64,000 nt of DNA from Hygrocybe punicea. Its lineage: Eukaryota; Basidiomycota; Agaricomycetes; Agaricales; Hygrophoraceae. Positions 35,553-46,426 of this stretch are shown one piece after another. The position numbers and the translations under genes were made by a program. The notes beneath the pieces are model-generated. The model was not told where the DNA came from. It ran no database searches and saw only the letters and a list, made by a program, of their open reading frames with translations. The stretch lies in assembly GCA_963556145.1 (NCBI GenBank), contig OY744472.1:3286001-3350000 (forward strand), in the 5' to 3' direction. Each line of letters opens with the position of its first letter. Position 1 is the stretch's first letter.

Positions 35553-36722
35553 TTGGGAGGGCTGCGGTCAGTAAATCCAACTACCTCTATATCTACTGAA
35601 TCTACTGAATCACCGGGTCCAGCAGATTGGTTTAGTATTACTTGTTGGGCATATTCAACCAGAACCTGCCCACCCAATTTGTTGGGTTTATTGTCCTCTC
35701 TGCCCAGACAGTTGGGTGTATTGTTTTCTCTGTCTGGTCAATACAAGGCCATAATATGTTCATTGTTTTACCAGTCAATGTATTCTACATCAACTATACT
35801 ATTCTTGCAGTACAATAATTGTTTCTATGCCACCTTATGTGTTGGTATAGGTATCTTATCCTGGCATGTTGGTACTTTGATATTATGGCTGAGCCAAGTA
35901 GTGAAGTTATTTAATTCCTATAATATGGCTATATCATCTCGAAATATTGATAAAAACAATAATATATCTGGGACATATGTAGGTGGTGGCAAAAAAGCTG
36001 TTTTTACCATGTCTGAACTTGGATTAAAGTCATTTCCACTTGGTCAAGACAAAGAAGGAAGCTATACATTTAAATCATACATCTCTAAGCAGAACCTGAC
36101 TCTTCAGGATTTTTCCAATGGTCCTCTTATATCGTTAGACATTTCACTAGCAACCTTAGTCAGCAAATTAACCATTGCAAATCTCAAATCAATTGCTGCA
36201 TGTCATTCCATCTATTTGACAGCAAACATGAAGCATGCAGATATTCAAACTGAAATTGTAAACCACAAGTGCATCGACTGTTCTTATGTTTCAGTATTTG
36301 AGTTTACAGATGAGCTAGAGATAGCAGGTAAAAAGAATACAGCTAACATTGAAGCTGTAAAACGATCACATAATAAAAACATTAACAAATATCACCAGCA
36401 AAATATTTGTGCTGTTCAGAAATACAATAAAAAAAACATTGAGAAGCACCAGCAACAACATATTGCAGCTGTTCAAAGATATAACTTGGGACATCCCAAG
36501 AAGCATCAGCAACAAAATAATGCAGCTGTTCAAAAATATAAATTGGAACATCCTGAGAAACATCAGCAACAAAATATTGTAGCTGTGAACAGATATAAGT
36601 CAGAACATCCAAATGAATACCAACAACAGAATCTTGCAGCAGTTCAAAAATATCAGTTAGATCATCCAGAAAAGCATCAGCAAAAAAACCTAGCAGCTGT
36701 TCAAAGATCTTTTTCTAAAGAT
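35553..36722 (+). pseudogene. Family-B Helitron protein N-terminus (B')
   Basis: It is homologous to the minus-strand gene at 30439. It has the same hydrophobic N-terminus, the YVGGGKKAVFTMSELG motif, the DCSYVSVFEF segment, and about seven 19-residue repeats (YKLEHPEKHQQQNIVAVNR type) before truncation by the family-C terminus at 36723. The first in-frame ATG is about 35778; earlier coding would need a non-ATG start or a spliced exon. A tract at about 35450-35866 is identical to 30130-30540, while both sides differ by roughly a tenth, which suggests recent conversion or recombination. Confidence 0.75.
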
Positions 36723-37309
36723 TTACGAGTTCTTCCATTTATGGAAAACTCGTTCTTATAAACCGATTCGTTCATTCATCTCAGGGACTGAGGGAAAAAT
36801 GTGTCCCAATATGGCAACTGAGTTCAAAATCCCGTTTGACTGGTTTCATTCCAGAATTCAGAGCCTCTATTGACTTGCACACTGCATAGACTGTCACCAG
36901 ATTTGACAAGGAGTATGTCATGGGGACTGTCCTGCTGGAAAAAAATTATGGAGTGGATCTGGCATAATTTGGACTACCTGTGAGCTATCTTTTGCCAAGG
37001 AAATCAGTATAGATACAATAACTCATGTTATACTACAAATAAAAATGTGATAATTTCCAAGTATATTCTACTGGATGTATGCTACACTTTTGTCCACTGG
37101 AGGCAGTTGTAAAATGTGATATCTGAATCTCTAGAATGCAAACAAGGAAGGGTGGTCCGGAGCTGTGGCTGAAATTCGAGCGGAGTCTGAAATGCACAGG
37201 GAGAGCTTTCAAGCTCAGTTAAGTGCAAAACCTGCGGCTCACTGGCAACAGCAAGATTGTCGGGCGGTGGTGTAGACCAAGGTAAGTACGTAGTGTGTTT
37301 TCTTTGGTC

Positions 37310-38319
37310 TGGTACTGATGTCTGCACCCCCTGCACCTCATCTGTGCTGAAAACAAGGGGTCGGGGGGTCTCAGGACCGCACACTCCCATCATTTGCCCA
37401 ACCACCGCGCCTCCTTTGGTCCACCACCAGGACAGCCCGTACCGCCGTGTTTTCAGCCTCCCCCGTCTAGGCTACACCCTCCACGCTCCGTTTCCGTTGA
37501 AAACCAGTAGTCGGGGGGTCTCAGGCCCTCGCGATCCAGCTGACTGCCCAACCACCCCCACCCCCCTTTTCTACCACCAGGACACCCGCTCCCGTCCCGT
37601 TTTCGACCACCCCCGGCTAGTCTACACCCCCCATGCTCCGTTTCCATTGACAACGAGCGGTCGGGGGGTCTCAAGCCCTCGCGATCCGGCTGACTGCCCA
37701 ACCACCCCCACCCCCTTTTTCTACCACCAGGACCCCCCGCTCCCGTCCCGTTTTTGACCACCCCTGGCTAGTCTACACCCCCCACGCTCCGTTTCCGTTG
37801 ACAACGAGCGGTCGGGGGGTCTCAGACCCTCGCGATCCGGCTGTCTGCCCAACCACCACCACCCCCCCGTTTTCAACCATCAGGATGTCCCGTCCCGCCA
37901 CGTTTTCGTCTACCCCCAGCCCATCTACAGCCCCTGCACCTCGTTCGCGTTGAAAACGAGCGGGCGGCGTGTCTCCGGACCTCGCGCTGCCGCCATCTGT
38001 GCCCCAAGCACCACACATTTTTTTTACACCCTAAACACACCCACGCACCTGGTTTTTGGCCACGCCCGGTTGGAATGCACCCACGGTGCTTCGTTCCCGT
38101 TGAAAACCTGTGGCTGCGTGGCCCTGATCCCTCGCATCGACGCTATGTGCCCCAACCACTCATCCCTTTTTTTTTTCACCCGAAACACGTCTCCCCTCGC
38201 CAGTCTTGGCCACGCCCGGCTGGAATACACCCGTGGTGCGTCGTTCCCATTGAAAACGAACAGCCGTTGGGTCCTAATCCCTCGCATTGCCACTTTGTGC
38301 CCCAACCACTCATCCCCGC
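37310..38319. repeat. ~150-bp minisatellite in C' leader, first part
   Basis: About seven units; anchors at about 37334, 37482, 37632, 37783 and 37937 give a period of 148-154 bp. The last two units (38020-38319) shift to a variant with GGCCACGCCCGG and TGCCCCAACCACTC. The hAT-like element is inserted in this variant, which resumes at 41572. Confidence 0.85.
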
Positions 38320-38834
38320 TAGTGTTGCCACGGCTCGGTCCGGCTCGGCTCGGCTACGGCTAACAACGGCTAACCCATATATGGGTTGTTAGCCGGACCG
38401 GACCGTTGTGGAACGGCTAAACCACGGTTAGCCGTCCAAAAAAGGAAATTAATAGCGGACAACCACCAAGGTCACCAATCTCACCACACAAACATGCGGA
38501 GCACACCAGTGACACCACGCCAACAGCCACAGCCACACCAGCTCGCGACAACGCAGGCCAACCCAAAACAAAGGCCAACGGCGACCAGCAGAGGGGCGAG
38601 TAATGAAGCGGCAACGTGCCCACTTCCGCTATGTCTTTTCTTGAATCTTTGTTTTTTTTTTACTACCAACCTATTTCTGATTACAGCACAAATTATCTCG
38701 AGGCAACAGCTGCCCGGACAGCAGCAGCAATGACCAATGACCACGGCGACGGCAAACAGCAGCAGTGGCAACGACGGCAACAGCACTACATCAAATGAGG
38801 TGACTGTCATTTTGTTGTGATTTACTTCCCCAGT

Positions 38835-40840
38835 TCATCGGGCAGCTTCTGTTGTCTCCACCCATCGCTTTCGACTGCCCACTGCATGCCGCACCTCATT
38901 TGGACTGATAACTTCTGGCTGGGGCTGCCCAATCGCGCGTCCCTTCACTTTGCACCCCCCACCTCCTCCAAGCTTTGTTCGGCGGTTCCTGCTGCTGCCT
39001 CCCACTGATATCGAGCACACAAGGCATCTTTGAACCCCCTGCACCTCATTTCACATCAAAATGATAGGCCGGTGCCAGCCAATCGCGCGTGCCATCACTT
39101 TGCCCCCCCCACCTCCTCCAAGTTTTTTTGGGCGGTTCCTGCTGCTTCCCCCTAGCAATTTCGACTGCCCATAGCACCTCTTAATCCCCTGCACCTCGTT
39201 TGGCTCGAAAACGACAGGCTGGGGCTTCCAAATCGCCCATGTCATCACATTGTCCCCCACAGCAGCCCCCAGTTGTTTTCGGCGGTTCCTGCACCTTCCA
39301 CCCACCGATTTCGACCACCCACGACATGTTACAATCCCCTGCACCTCGTATGGGCCGAAAACGACAGTCTGGGGCTACCCAATAACCCACGCCATCATAT
39401 TGTCCCCCTCACCCCCCCAAGTTTTTTTTGGTGATTCCTGCACCTTCCACCTGCCGATTTCAACCATCCATGGCATCTTTCAAGCCCCGCACCTCGCTTG
39501 GCCCGAAAACGACAGGCTGGGGCCTCCCAATCGCCCACGCCATCAATGTGTCCCACACCCACCCCCCCAATTTTTTTTCGGTGGTTCCTGCTCCTTCCAC
39601 TGGCCGATTTCGACCACCCACGACATGGCACAACCCCCTGCACCTCGTTTGGCCGGAAATCGACAGGCTGGGGCTACCCAATCGCCCACGCCATCACGTT
39701 GTCCACCCCACCCACCCCCAAATTTCTTTCGGCAGTTCCTGCTGTTTCCACCCACCGATTTCGACCACCCACTGCATGGTACAACCCCCCACTCCTCCTT
39801 CGGCCTGAAAATGACAGCCCGGGGCTGCCCAATCACTCGCGCCGTCACTTTGCCCCCCAACCTCAACCACCTTTTTTGCATTCGTTCCTGCTGCTTCCAC
39901 CTGCCAATTTCGACCACCCATGGCATGGCACAGGCCTCTGCACCTCGTTCAGCGTGAAAACGACAGCCCGGGGCTGCCCAGCCACCCGTGCCATCACTTT
40001 GCCCATCCACCCCTCCAAGTTTTCTTTGGCGGTTCCTGGTGCTTCCACCTGCCGATTTCGACCACCCACGACATGATCCAACCCCCCACACCTCGTTTAG
40101 CCCGAAAATGACAGGTTGGAGCTTCCCAATCGCCCACGCCATCAATTTGTCCCCCACCCCCCCCCCCAAGTTTTTTCAGTGGTTCCTGCACCTTCCACCC
40201 GCTGATTTCGACCACCCATGACATGGTACAACCCTGCGCACCTCGTTTAGCCCGCAAACGACAGGTTGGGGCTTCCCAATCACCTGCACCATTAATTTGT
40301 CCCCCACCCCCCTCCCAAGTTTTTTCGGCAGTTCCACCTGCCGATTTCGACCACCCACGGCATGGCACAATCCCCCGCACCTCGTTTAGCCCGCAAACGA
40401 CAGGCTGGGGCTACCCAATCACCCACGCCATCATATTGTCCCCCTCACCCCCCCAAGTTTTTTTTGGGCGGTTCCTGCACCTTCCACCCGCCGATTTTGA
40501 CCAGCCATGGCATGGTACAATCACCCGCACCTCATATGGCCCGAAAATGACAGGCTGGGGCTTCCCAATCGCGTGCACCATCAATTTGTCCCCCACCCCC
40601 CTGCTAAGTTTTTTCGGCAGTTCCTGCACCTTCCACCTGCCGATTTTGACCACCCATGGCATGGTACAACCCTGCGCACCTCGTTTAGCCCACAAACGAC
40701 TGGCTGGCGCTTCCCAATCGCCTGTGCCATCAATTTGTCCCCCCACCCCCCCCCAAGTTTTTTCGGTGGTTCCTGCACCTTCCAGCTGCTGATTTTGACC
40801 ACCCACGACATGATCCAACCCCCCACACCTCGTATGACAA
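38835..40840. repeat. ~150-bp minisatellite inside the hAT-like element
   Basis: About fourteen units; anchors GCACCTCGTTT occur near 38885, 39040, 39192, 39342, 39490, 39641, 39790, 39937, 40085, 40237, 40376, 40526, 40675 and 40825, mostly 148-152 bp apart. The unit has CGATTTCGACCACCC, ACAACCCC, the anchor, GAAAACGACAGG and CCAATCGCCCACGCC. It shares the frame TTCGACCACCC / CACCTCGTTT / GAAAACGA with the Helitron minisatellites although its other half differs. The ORFs across it are repeat artefacts. Confidence 0.85.
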
Positions 40841-40975
40841 CACCGACACCGACAACTGCTGTCATGACGACAACAACCATGACGACAATCGTTCTGCAAA
40901 TTTACTACCATGTCTCGCCTCCCTCGACGTCTGCGCATCCGACCCCGGCACATGGCGGCTTCTCCCTCCTTTGCT

Positions 40976-41233
40976 CATCTTGGAGGCGAGGACTTTTACA
41001 ACCGCGTTATCGACCATCTTGTCAAGGCGTACAAGAAGAAGACAGGTACTGATGTGTCGCTGAACTTGAGCGCAATGGGCAAGCTCAAGCGCGAGGTCGA
41101 GAAGGCTAAGCGGATGTTGTCAGCAGTCGACGAGGATCGAAATCGAGTCGTTCAAGGACGGCAATGACTTTTCGGAAATTCTTACACGGGCAAAGTTTGA
41201 GGCTTAATATGGATCTATTCAGGAAGACAATGA
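40976..41233 (+). pseudogene. Captured Hsp70 (BiP/Kar2-like) fragment
   Basis: The start HLGGEDFYNRVIDHLVK, then [24 protein letters not shown] and, after a frame change, [22 protein letters not shown] and NMDLFRKTMK, are the nucleotide-binding-domain segment of an Hsp70. KREVEKAKR and MDLFRKTMK are typical of the ER form (BiP/Kar2) rather than cytosolic Hsp70. About 85 residues are covered. Two small deletions (near 41122 and 41202) shift the frame and no start or stop is preserved, so it is not functional. Codon use is GC-rich and unlike the Helitrons, consistent with capture from a host gene by the surrounding hAT-like element. Confidence 0.85.
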
Positions 41234-41571
41234 AATAGGTATTTTTCATATTTTTCATATACATGTACATGTACATAGGTAGGCTATGTGGAGATACGCA
41301 AAAAGAAAAAGAAACACCTGAAAACCTTGTGAACTGTGGCTGTACATGTTCGTGAGGTATGGGAGGCAGCAGAGGGTTATCCAAGTGAAGTTGAAGCCAG
41401 CAAAAAGGCTGGAAACCTAAATTTCCTAATTTGGATATTTGGTAACGGCTAATAACGGCTAGCCGTGGCTAAGCCGAGGTTTAACCGTTAGCTGAGTGAA
41501 TGGCTCGGCTCGGCTAATTATCAGTCCGGCTCCAACGGCTAACGGTTCCGGACCGAGCCGTGGCAACACTA
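41234..41571. other. Right subterminal region of the hAT-like element
   Basis: Following the BiP fragment are a short simple repeat (ATACATGTACATGTACATAGG), unremarkable sequence, and the right subterminal block of CGGCTAA/GGCTAGCC motifs leading to the inverted repeat. No gene is supported. Confidence 0.5.
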
Positions 41572-42010
41572 ACCCCCGCTTTTTGTTCACCCCAAACACG
41601 CTTCCCCTCGTGGTTCTTGGCCACGCCCGGCTGGAATACACCAACGGCGCAACGTTCCCGTTGAAAATGAGTGGCCGCGGTGCCCTTATCCCTCGCATCA
41701 CCGCTAGGTGCCCCAATCACCCACCTCTTTTTGTGCACCCCAAACATGCACCCCTCACGGTTCTTGGCCACGCCCGGCTGGAATCTACCACGGCGCCACG
41801 TTCCCGTTGAAAACCAGCAACTGTCGGGTCCTAATCCCTCACATCGTGTCGCGACCAAGTGCCCAAACCTCCACGCCACTTTTCAACCCACGGCATGCCC
41901 TTACCCACCCACGGTTTGTGACCATGCCCGGCTGGAATACAGCCACGGCACCTCGTTTCAGGTGAACAGGAGCAGCCGTGGGGCCCCCGATCCGTTATGT
42001 GCCCCAAACC
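41572..42010. repeat. ~150-bp minisatellite, continuation after the hAT insert
   Basis: Three further units of the variant seen at 38020-38319 (GGCCACGCCCGGCTGGAAT..., GTTCCCGTTGAAAA). They show that 38320-41571 interrupted one array. Confidence 0.8.
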
Positions 42011-42780
42011 AGCCACCCGTCTTTTTATACTCCCTCGCCACCACCATATGCCCAACCTCCCACCCCCAATTTTACTACACTCAAGATACACCCTCCCATG
42101 CAGTTCCTGACTACACCTGACTTGTATTGGTTCCCTGCCTCTAATAATTTGTACAGATATGAAGCTATGTATGATTATATTTTTTCTGATTTTTATAGTG
42201 AGAGACTTGGCCATGGGGCATTGACCAAGATGTTGACTCTGATTTTAATGCAAATTGATGTCACAAAATGTCATACAGATGTTCTGCCTTTCCCAGTCTG
42301 CAATGAGAAAATATCTTTACAACAACACTCATGCAACCATAGATAGTATTGTGGTCTGTTTTCTGGTAAGCCCAAATAGTTGTTAGTGTATGGGAGGCTT
42401 GAAAATTGCAACATTCACAACAGATCTCTAGGATTCTGGCCCACAGTATTTCATACACAGCCAAAATCACCACTTTTTCCCTCTCCAACTTCACTCACTT
42501 GAAAAATCCTGCATATGACTAGGCAAAAGAATTCATATTATATGTTTATGTCCCCAAATTTACATGGAGCAGTAGAATACATTGTTCCAAGACATTTGCA
42601 TTACACATCCAATTTTCACTTCTACTCCAATAATAGTAATGGCAGACATTACAAGCACAGGTGATGACGGTGATGGATGGTCCCACCCCCCCCAACTTGT
42701 TTCAAGCATAATTCTTATATGAAATATTTAGCATTATAATTTGGCAAGTTTTGAATATCAGTAGTGGTGTGGGGATAATG
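42011..42780. other. AT-rich spacer, no gene seen
   Basis: Unrecognised sequence after the minisatellite, possibly the rest of the C' leader. ORFs are short and unsupported. I see no RNA gene, repeat array or element end here. Confidence 0.3.
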
Positions 42781-43567
42781 GTGATTACAGCCATTCTTGT
42801 AGTAATTGAGAAATTTGGACTTTAGTAGAAATTTGAGTGCTCTGTTTTGTTTCTCATGAAATACTGCATGGATTGATATGGTTATGGAGGGAAAGTTGTA
42901 CTATTTCTTGAGGGCTATCTATTCCTGTAATTACATTTGAACAATATTTAGCATATGGTGAGTTGTGAATGAAACAAAAGGTAAACCAGTACTTTTGGAC
43001 AATCAAAATGATATTGTCACATTATGGCATCAAATGAGCTCAGATTGTAGGGAGAAAGTTGTTCATTTTTTCAAGGGCTAAAAGTAGATATACCGTGTTT
43101 TTCTTTATCTTTGTCTTTTGAGCCCCTAATTGTGATTTTCGTGATATTTCAAACCTAATATACACAAACATAGCACAGATGTAATATTGGCTCAAAAGAC
43201 AAAAATAAAGAAAAAAGCAGTATATTTACTTTTAGCCCTTGAAAAAATGAACAAATTTCTCTGTACAATCTTCTTCATATGAGCTCATTTGATGCCATAA
43301 TGTGACAATATCATTTTGATTGTCCAAAAGTACTGGTTTACCTTTTGTTTCATCCACTCACCATACATTAAATATTGTTCAAATGTAAGTACAGGAACAG
43401 ATAGCCCTCAAGAAATAGTACAACTTTCTCTCCATAACCATATCAATCCATGCAGTATTTCATGAGATACAAAACAGAGCACTCAAATTTCTACTCAAGT
43501 CCAAATTTCTTAATTGATTGAAAAATGCTGAGTTACTGCCAACAATTACAAGAACAGCTGTAAACTC
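42781..43567. mobile_element. Fold-back MITE, copy 1
   Basis: Two inverted arms of about 340 bp (42781-43121 and 43185-43567) enclose a loop of about 60 bp. Matching blocks include ATTTGAGTGCTCTGTTTTG, ATACTGCATGGATTGATATGG and TTTTTCAAGGGCTAAAAGTA. The arms also match the element at 44363-45111. No coding capacity. The exact ends and target duplication are unclear. Confidence 0.75.
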
Positions 43568-44362
43568 TCCTTGTCTGGTAATGGTTAGGTTGACTACAGG
43601 TATGGATGCACCTGTGATTTTTAGGTCGTGGGTACAGGTGTGGTTGCTAAATTTGGCACCTGCAGGTGAACTGTGACCCACACCTGCTGTGTCACAGTTT
43701 TGGACAGGTTCACAGTAATAACAGCCAGAGTATGTTTTCTTTTGTAATTCAACTATTCTAATTATATATATTTAGGCAACTACAATGAGCAACCAAGACC
43801 AACCACTTGCAAGATGGTAGCAACATAGACCACAACAGCAATGGGACAAGCAAGATGTGGACAACAAGCACAACAAGTCCAAGGATGGGAAGGACAACCA
43901 CAACAATTTTCTTGCAAGATTGGTTGAAATATGAGAGGCTTTGTAGAGCATTGGAGGCAAGAGCAGAGTACAGCTGCAAGCATCAGCCAGGTGTTATAAG
44001 TGATAACTAGCATGCACCTTGTTTATCAGCAGGTAAAAGGTCATTGGAAAATCACCAAGTCTCATCAGCTTGTCATATTCTAAGAATATTTTCAGAAGTT
44101 GCAGACATGACAAACATACAGTACAGTCATATTCTCAATCAAGCATATCCTCACCACATTGCAAAATTTATAAAATTTAATGAAATCATATTTTCTGACT
44201 TTACAATGTGTAAGTGACCAACAGAAACACATACAATGTATGATGTTCCAAATTCTAACAAGGTTCTGATATAGTAATGATTACTCTTCTTATATTTTAC
44301 TAAAGAACAGAATAATATCTGGAATAAATAATATACATTACAGCTGTTTTTGAAATTCTCGA
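43568..44362. other. Spacer between fold-back MITEs, no gene seen
   Basis: Mixed-composition sequence with a short CA/AAC-rich stretch (43780-43930). A 67-codon ORF there has no recognisable features. Nothing here is supported as a gene. Confidence 0.3.
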
Positions 44363-45111
44363 GAGTTTTTGAATTTTTTTGATAGTTTAGAAAAATGTTG
44401 ACTTAGAAAAATTTTGAGTGGTGTATTTTGTATCTCATGAAATACTGCATGGATTGACATGGTTATAGAGGGAAAGTTGTTGGGCTATCTACTCTTGTAA
44501 TTATATTTAGAAAATATTTAGTGTGTGGTGAGTTGTGGATGAAACAAAAGGTAATCCAGTACTTTGTGACGCCCCAAATGATATTGTCAAGTAATGCCAT
44601 CAAATGAACTCCTATGAAGAAGATTGTAGAGAGAAAGTTGTTCAAGGACTAGAAGTACATATACTGTTTTTTTCTTTATTTTTTGTTCTTTGAGCCAATA
44701 TTACATCATTACTATGCTTGTCTGCATTGAGATCATGACTACCAAAGTCATAAATATTGGCTCAAAAAACAAAAAATAAAGAAAAACATGGTATATGTAC
44801 TTCTAGCCCTTGACAAAATGAACAACTTTCTCTCTACAATCTTCTTCATAGGAGTTCATTTGATGGCATTATTTGACAATATCATTTGGGGTGTCATAAA
44901 GTACTGGTTCACCTCTTGTTTCATCCACAACTCATCACACACTAAATATTTTCGAAATGTAATTACAGGAGTAGATAGCCCTTAAGACATAGTACAACCT
45001 TTCATCAATAACCATGTCAATCCATACAGTATTTCATGAGATATAAAATACACCACTCAAGATTTTGCTAAGTCAAGATTTTTCTAAACTACCAATAAAA
45101 TTCAAAAAGTC
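44363..45111. mobile_element. Fold-back MITE, copy 2
   Basis: Inverted arms of about 345 bp (44363-44705 and 44750-45111) enclose a short loop. They share ATACTGCATGGATTGACATGG, GAAACAAAAGGTAA and TTTCTTTATTTTTTG blocks with copy 1, so the two are one family. The short ORFs at 44463-44645 and 44788-44985 are mirror images produced by the arms and are not genes. Confidence 0.75.
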
Positions 45112-45471
45112 TACATTGGTATGATGTTGGATGATGATTTTAAAAGATATGAAAATAAAATTCTTGTGCTAGCAGTTTATGCACGAAACCAGTAATTTAA
45201 TATCATTGAGGACTATTGGGTGGGAAAGTGGGACATTCAAAATTTTCACCAGCTGAAATTCATATTGGACATCAAAATTGGAGGAAATCTTCTGGGTGGG
45301 AAAGTGGGCCATTAAATATAGGAATGTTATAAATCGATTACATGATGTCAAACACTTAAGTTCTTATTGTTACTTATTGCCCGAGCACTGATAAGTAAGG
45401 GTAACAGTGGTAGTGGTAAATGCCAGGATAAACTGTTGTATAACTGACATTTAGTCCACTACAATGTTGGT

Positions 45472-46426
45472 TTACAAGTTCTTCCATTTATGGAAAACTC
45501 GTTCTTATAAACCCGGTTTTCAGTCATTGAGGTGATTCATTCATTCATCTCAGGGACTGAGGGAAAATTGCATCCCAATATGGCAACTGAGTTCAAAATC
45601 CCGTTTGACTGGTTTCATTCCAGAATTCAGAGCCTCTATTGACTTGCACACTGCATAGTGTTAAAAGCGGATTATACGGTTGTTGACAACGTTAGTTGAC
45701 ACTCGTAAGGAAGGGAAGATTCTTAGAGAGACGGTAGTAGGTCTGATACAAACTTGTAATAATCCGATGGGGTGACTACTACATTGGATACCAAGTATAT
45801 ATACTAAACTGCAATGATGACTAATGATGAGTACTAGCCAATAGCGTAAGTCCCTCAGAGAAGACAGACCCGGATACACAGCGATGAGTAAAGACGATTA
45901 CATACGATGATAGTCCTAATGAGTAGTTATCTGATAATAATCAGATAAGCGCATATCCAAACGCATAACGTAGACAGTAATAAATGTACGACGTTACCAA
46001 TTCCAACACATAGACTGTCACCAGATTTGACAAGGAGGATGTCATGGGGACTGTCCTGCTGGAAAAAAAATATGGAGGGGATCTGGTATGATTTGGGCTC
46101 TCTGTGAGCCAATTTTTGCCAAGGAAATGAGTATAGATGCAATAACTAATGTTATACTGCCAATAAAAATGTGGTAATTTCTAACTGTATTTTAGTGTAT
46201 GTCTGGGTCACTTTTGTCCACTGAAGGCAGTTGTAAAATGTGATATCTGAGTCTCTAGAATGCAAACAAGCAAGAGTGGTCCGGAGTTGTAGCTGAAATT
46301 AGAGCGGAGTCTTAAATATACAGTGAGAGCTTTCGAGCTCAGATGAGTGCACAAACCTTCTGTTGCTCAACAGCAACATCGTCGAGGGGGTGGTGTAACA
46401 GAGGTATGGACATAGTTTTATTGCTT
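45472..46426 (+). mobile_element. Second family-C leader, fused to Helitron D
   Basis: It starts TTACAAGTTCTTCC (TTACGAG with a G-to-A change) and follows the 36723 leader closely, apart from a solo LTR at 45659-46008. It ends at about 46426, where it meets the minus-strand Helitron D gene in the middle of the DQSY...FKA segment, without a Helitron terminus. With the leader at 61128 (minus) it puts inverted 5' leaders on both sides of Helitron D. Confidence 0.65.
45659..46008 (-). mobile_element. Solo LTR, 350 bp, Copia-like
   Basis: On the minus strand it begins TGTTGGAATTGG and ends CTTTTAACA. It is flanked by a perfect 5-bp duplication CATAG (45654-45658 and 46009-46013). The uninterrupted leader at 36885-36895 shows the empty site. 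A TATATATAC stretch lies inside. It is unrelated in sequence to the 227-bp LTR of the Copia element at 50494. No internal region remains. Confidence 0.9.

Larger units (their letters stand above)
32993..36722 (+). mobile_element. Family-B Helitron B', 5' part
   Basis: It starts TTATGAGTTCTTCC (TTACGAG with one C-to-T change), inserted after A32992. Its leader carries the conserved ATGGATGAGAAAAAG start near 33231, then a candidate splice donor CAGGTGAGT near 33299. A ~150-bp minisatellite follows (33500-34640), then ~85-bp repeats (34700-34930) and the N-terminal coding part. It is cut at 36722 by a family-C 5' terminus, so Rep and helicase are missing. Confidence 0.75.
38320..41571. mobile_element. 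Non-autonomous hAT-like element, 3252 bp
   Basis: The ends are 22-bp perfect inverted repeats (TAGTGTTGCCACGGCTCGG...). The 8-bp flanks ATCCCCGC (38312-38319) and ACCCCCGC (41572-41579) match at seven of eight positions, the length typical of hAT. Subterminal regions are crowded with CGGCTAAC/GTTAGCCG motifs, including a palindrome around CCCATATATGGG. There is no transposase ORF. The cargo is a ~149-bp minisatellite and a decayed BiP fragment. The minisatellite of the host Helitron continues on both sides, proving insertion. Confidence 0.85.
36723..45471 (+). mobile_element. Family-C Helitron C', leader-rich, no coding part
   Basis: It starts TTACGAGTTCTTCCATTTATGG in a clean terminal hairpin at 36723. 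A ~570-bp leader is shared with 45472 and with 61128 (minus). It ends in a candidate donor CAAGGTAAGT near 37280, directly before the ~150-bp minisatellite. The minisatellite is split by a hAT-like element. From 42010 the sequence is AT-rich with two fold-back MITEs. No Rep or helicase sequence follows before the next family-C 5' terminus at 45472, so the copy is non-autonomous or truncated. Confidence 0.65.

Noticed and set aside
38835..41052. Overlapping ORFs in the hAT-like element as a possible transposase
   Set aside because: No hAT dimerisation or RNase-H-like motif is visible and the ORFs follow the ~149-bp repeat. Only the BiP fragment has recognisable protein similarity.
44463..44985. 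Two similar 60-65-codon ORFs on opposite strands
   Set aside because: They are the two arms of a fold-back MITE and mirror each other only because the arms are inverted repeats.
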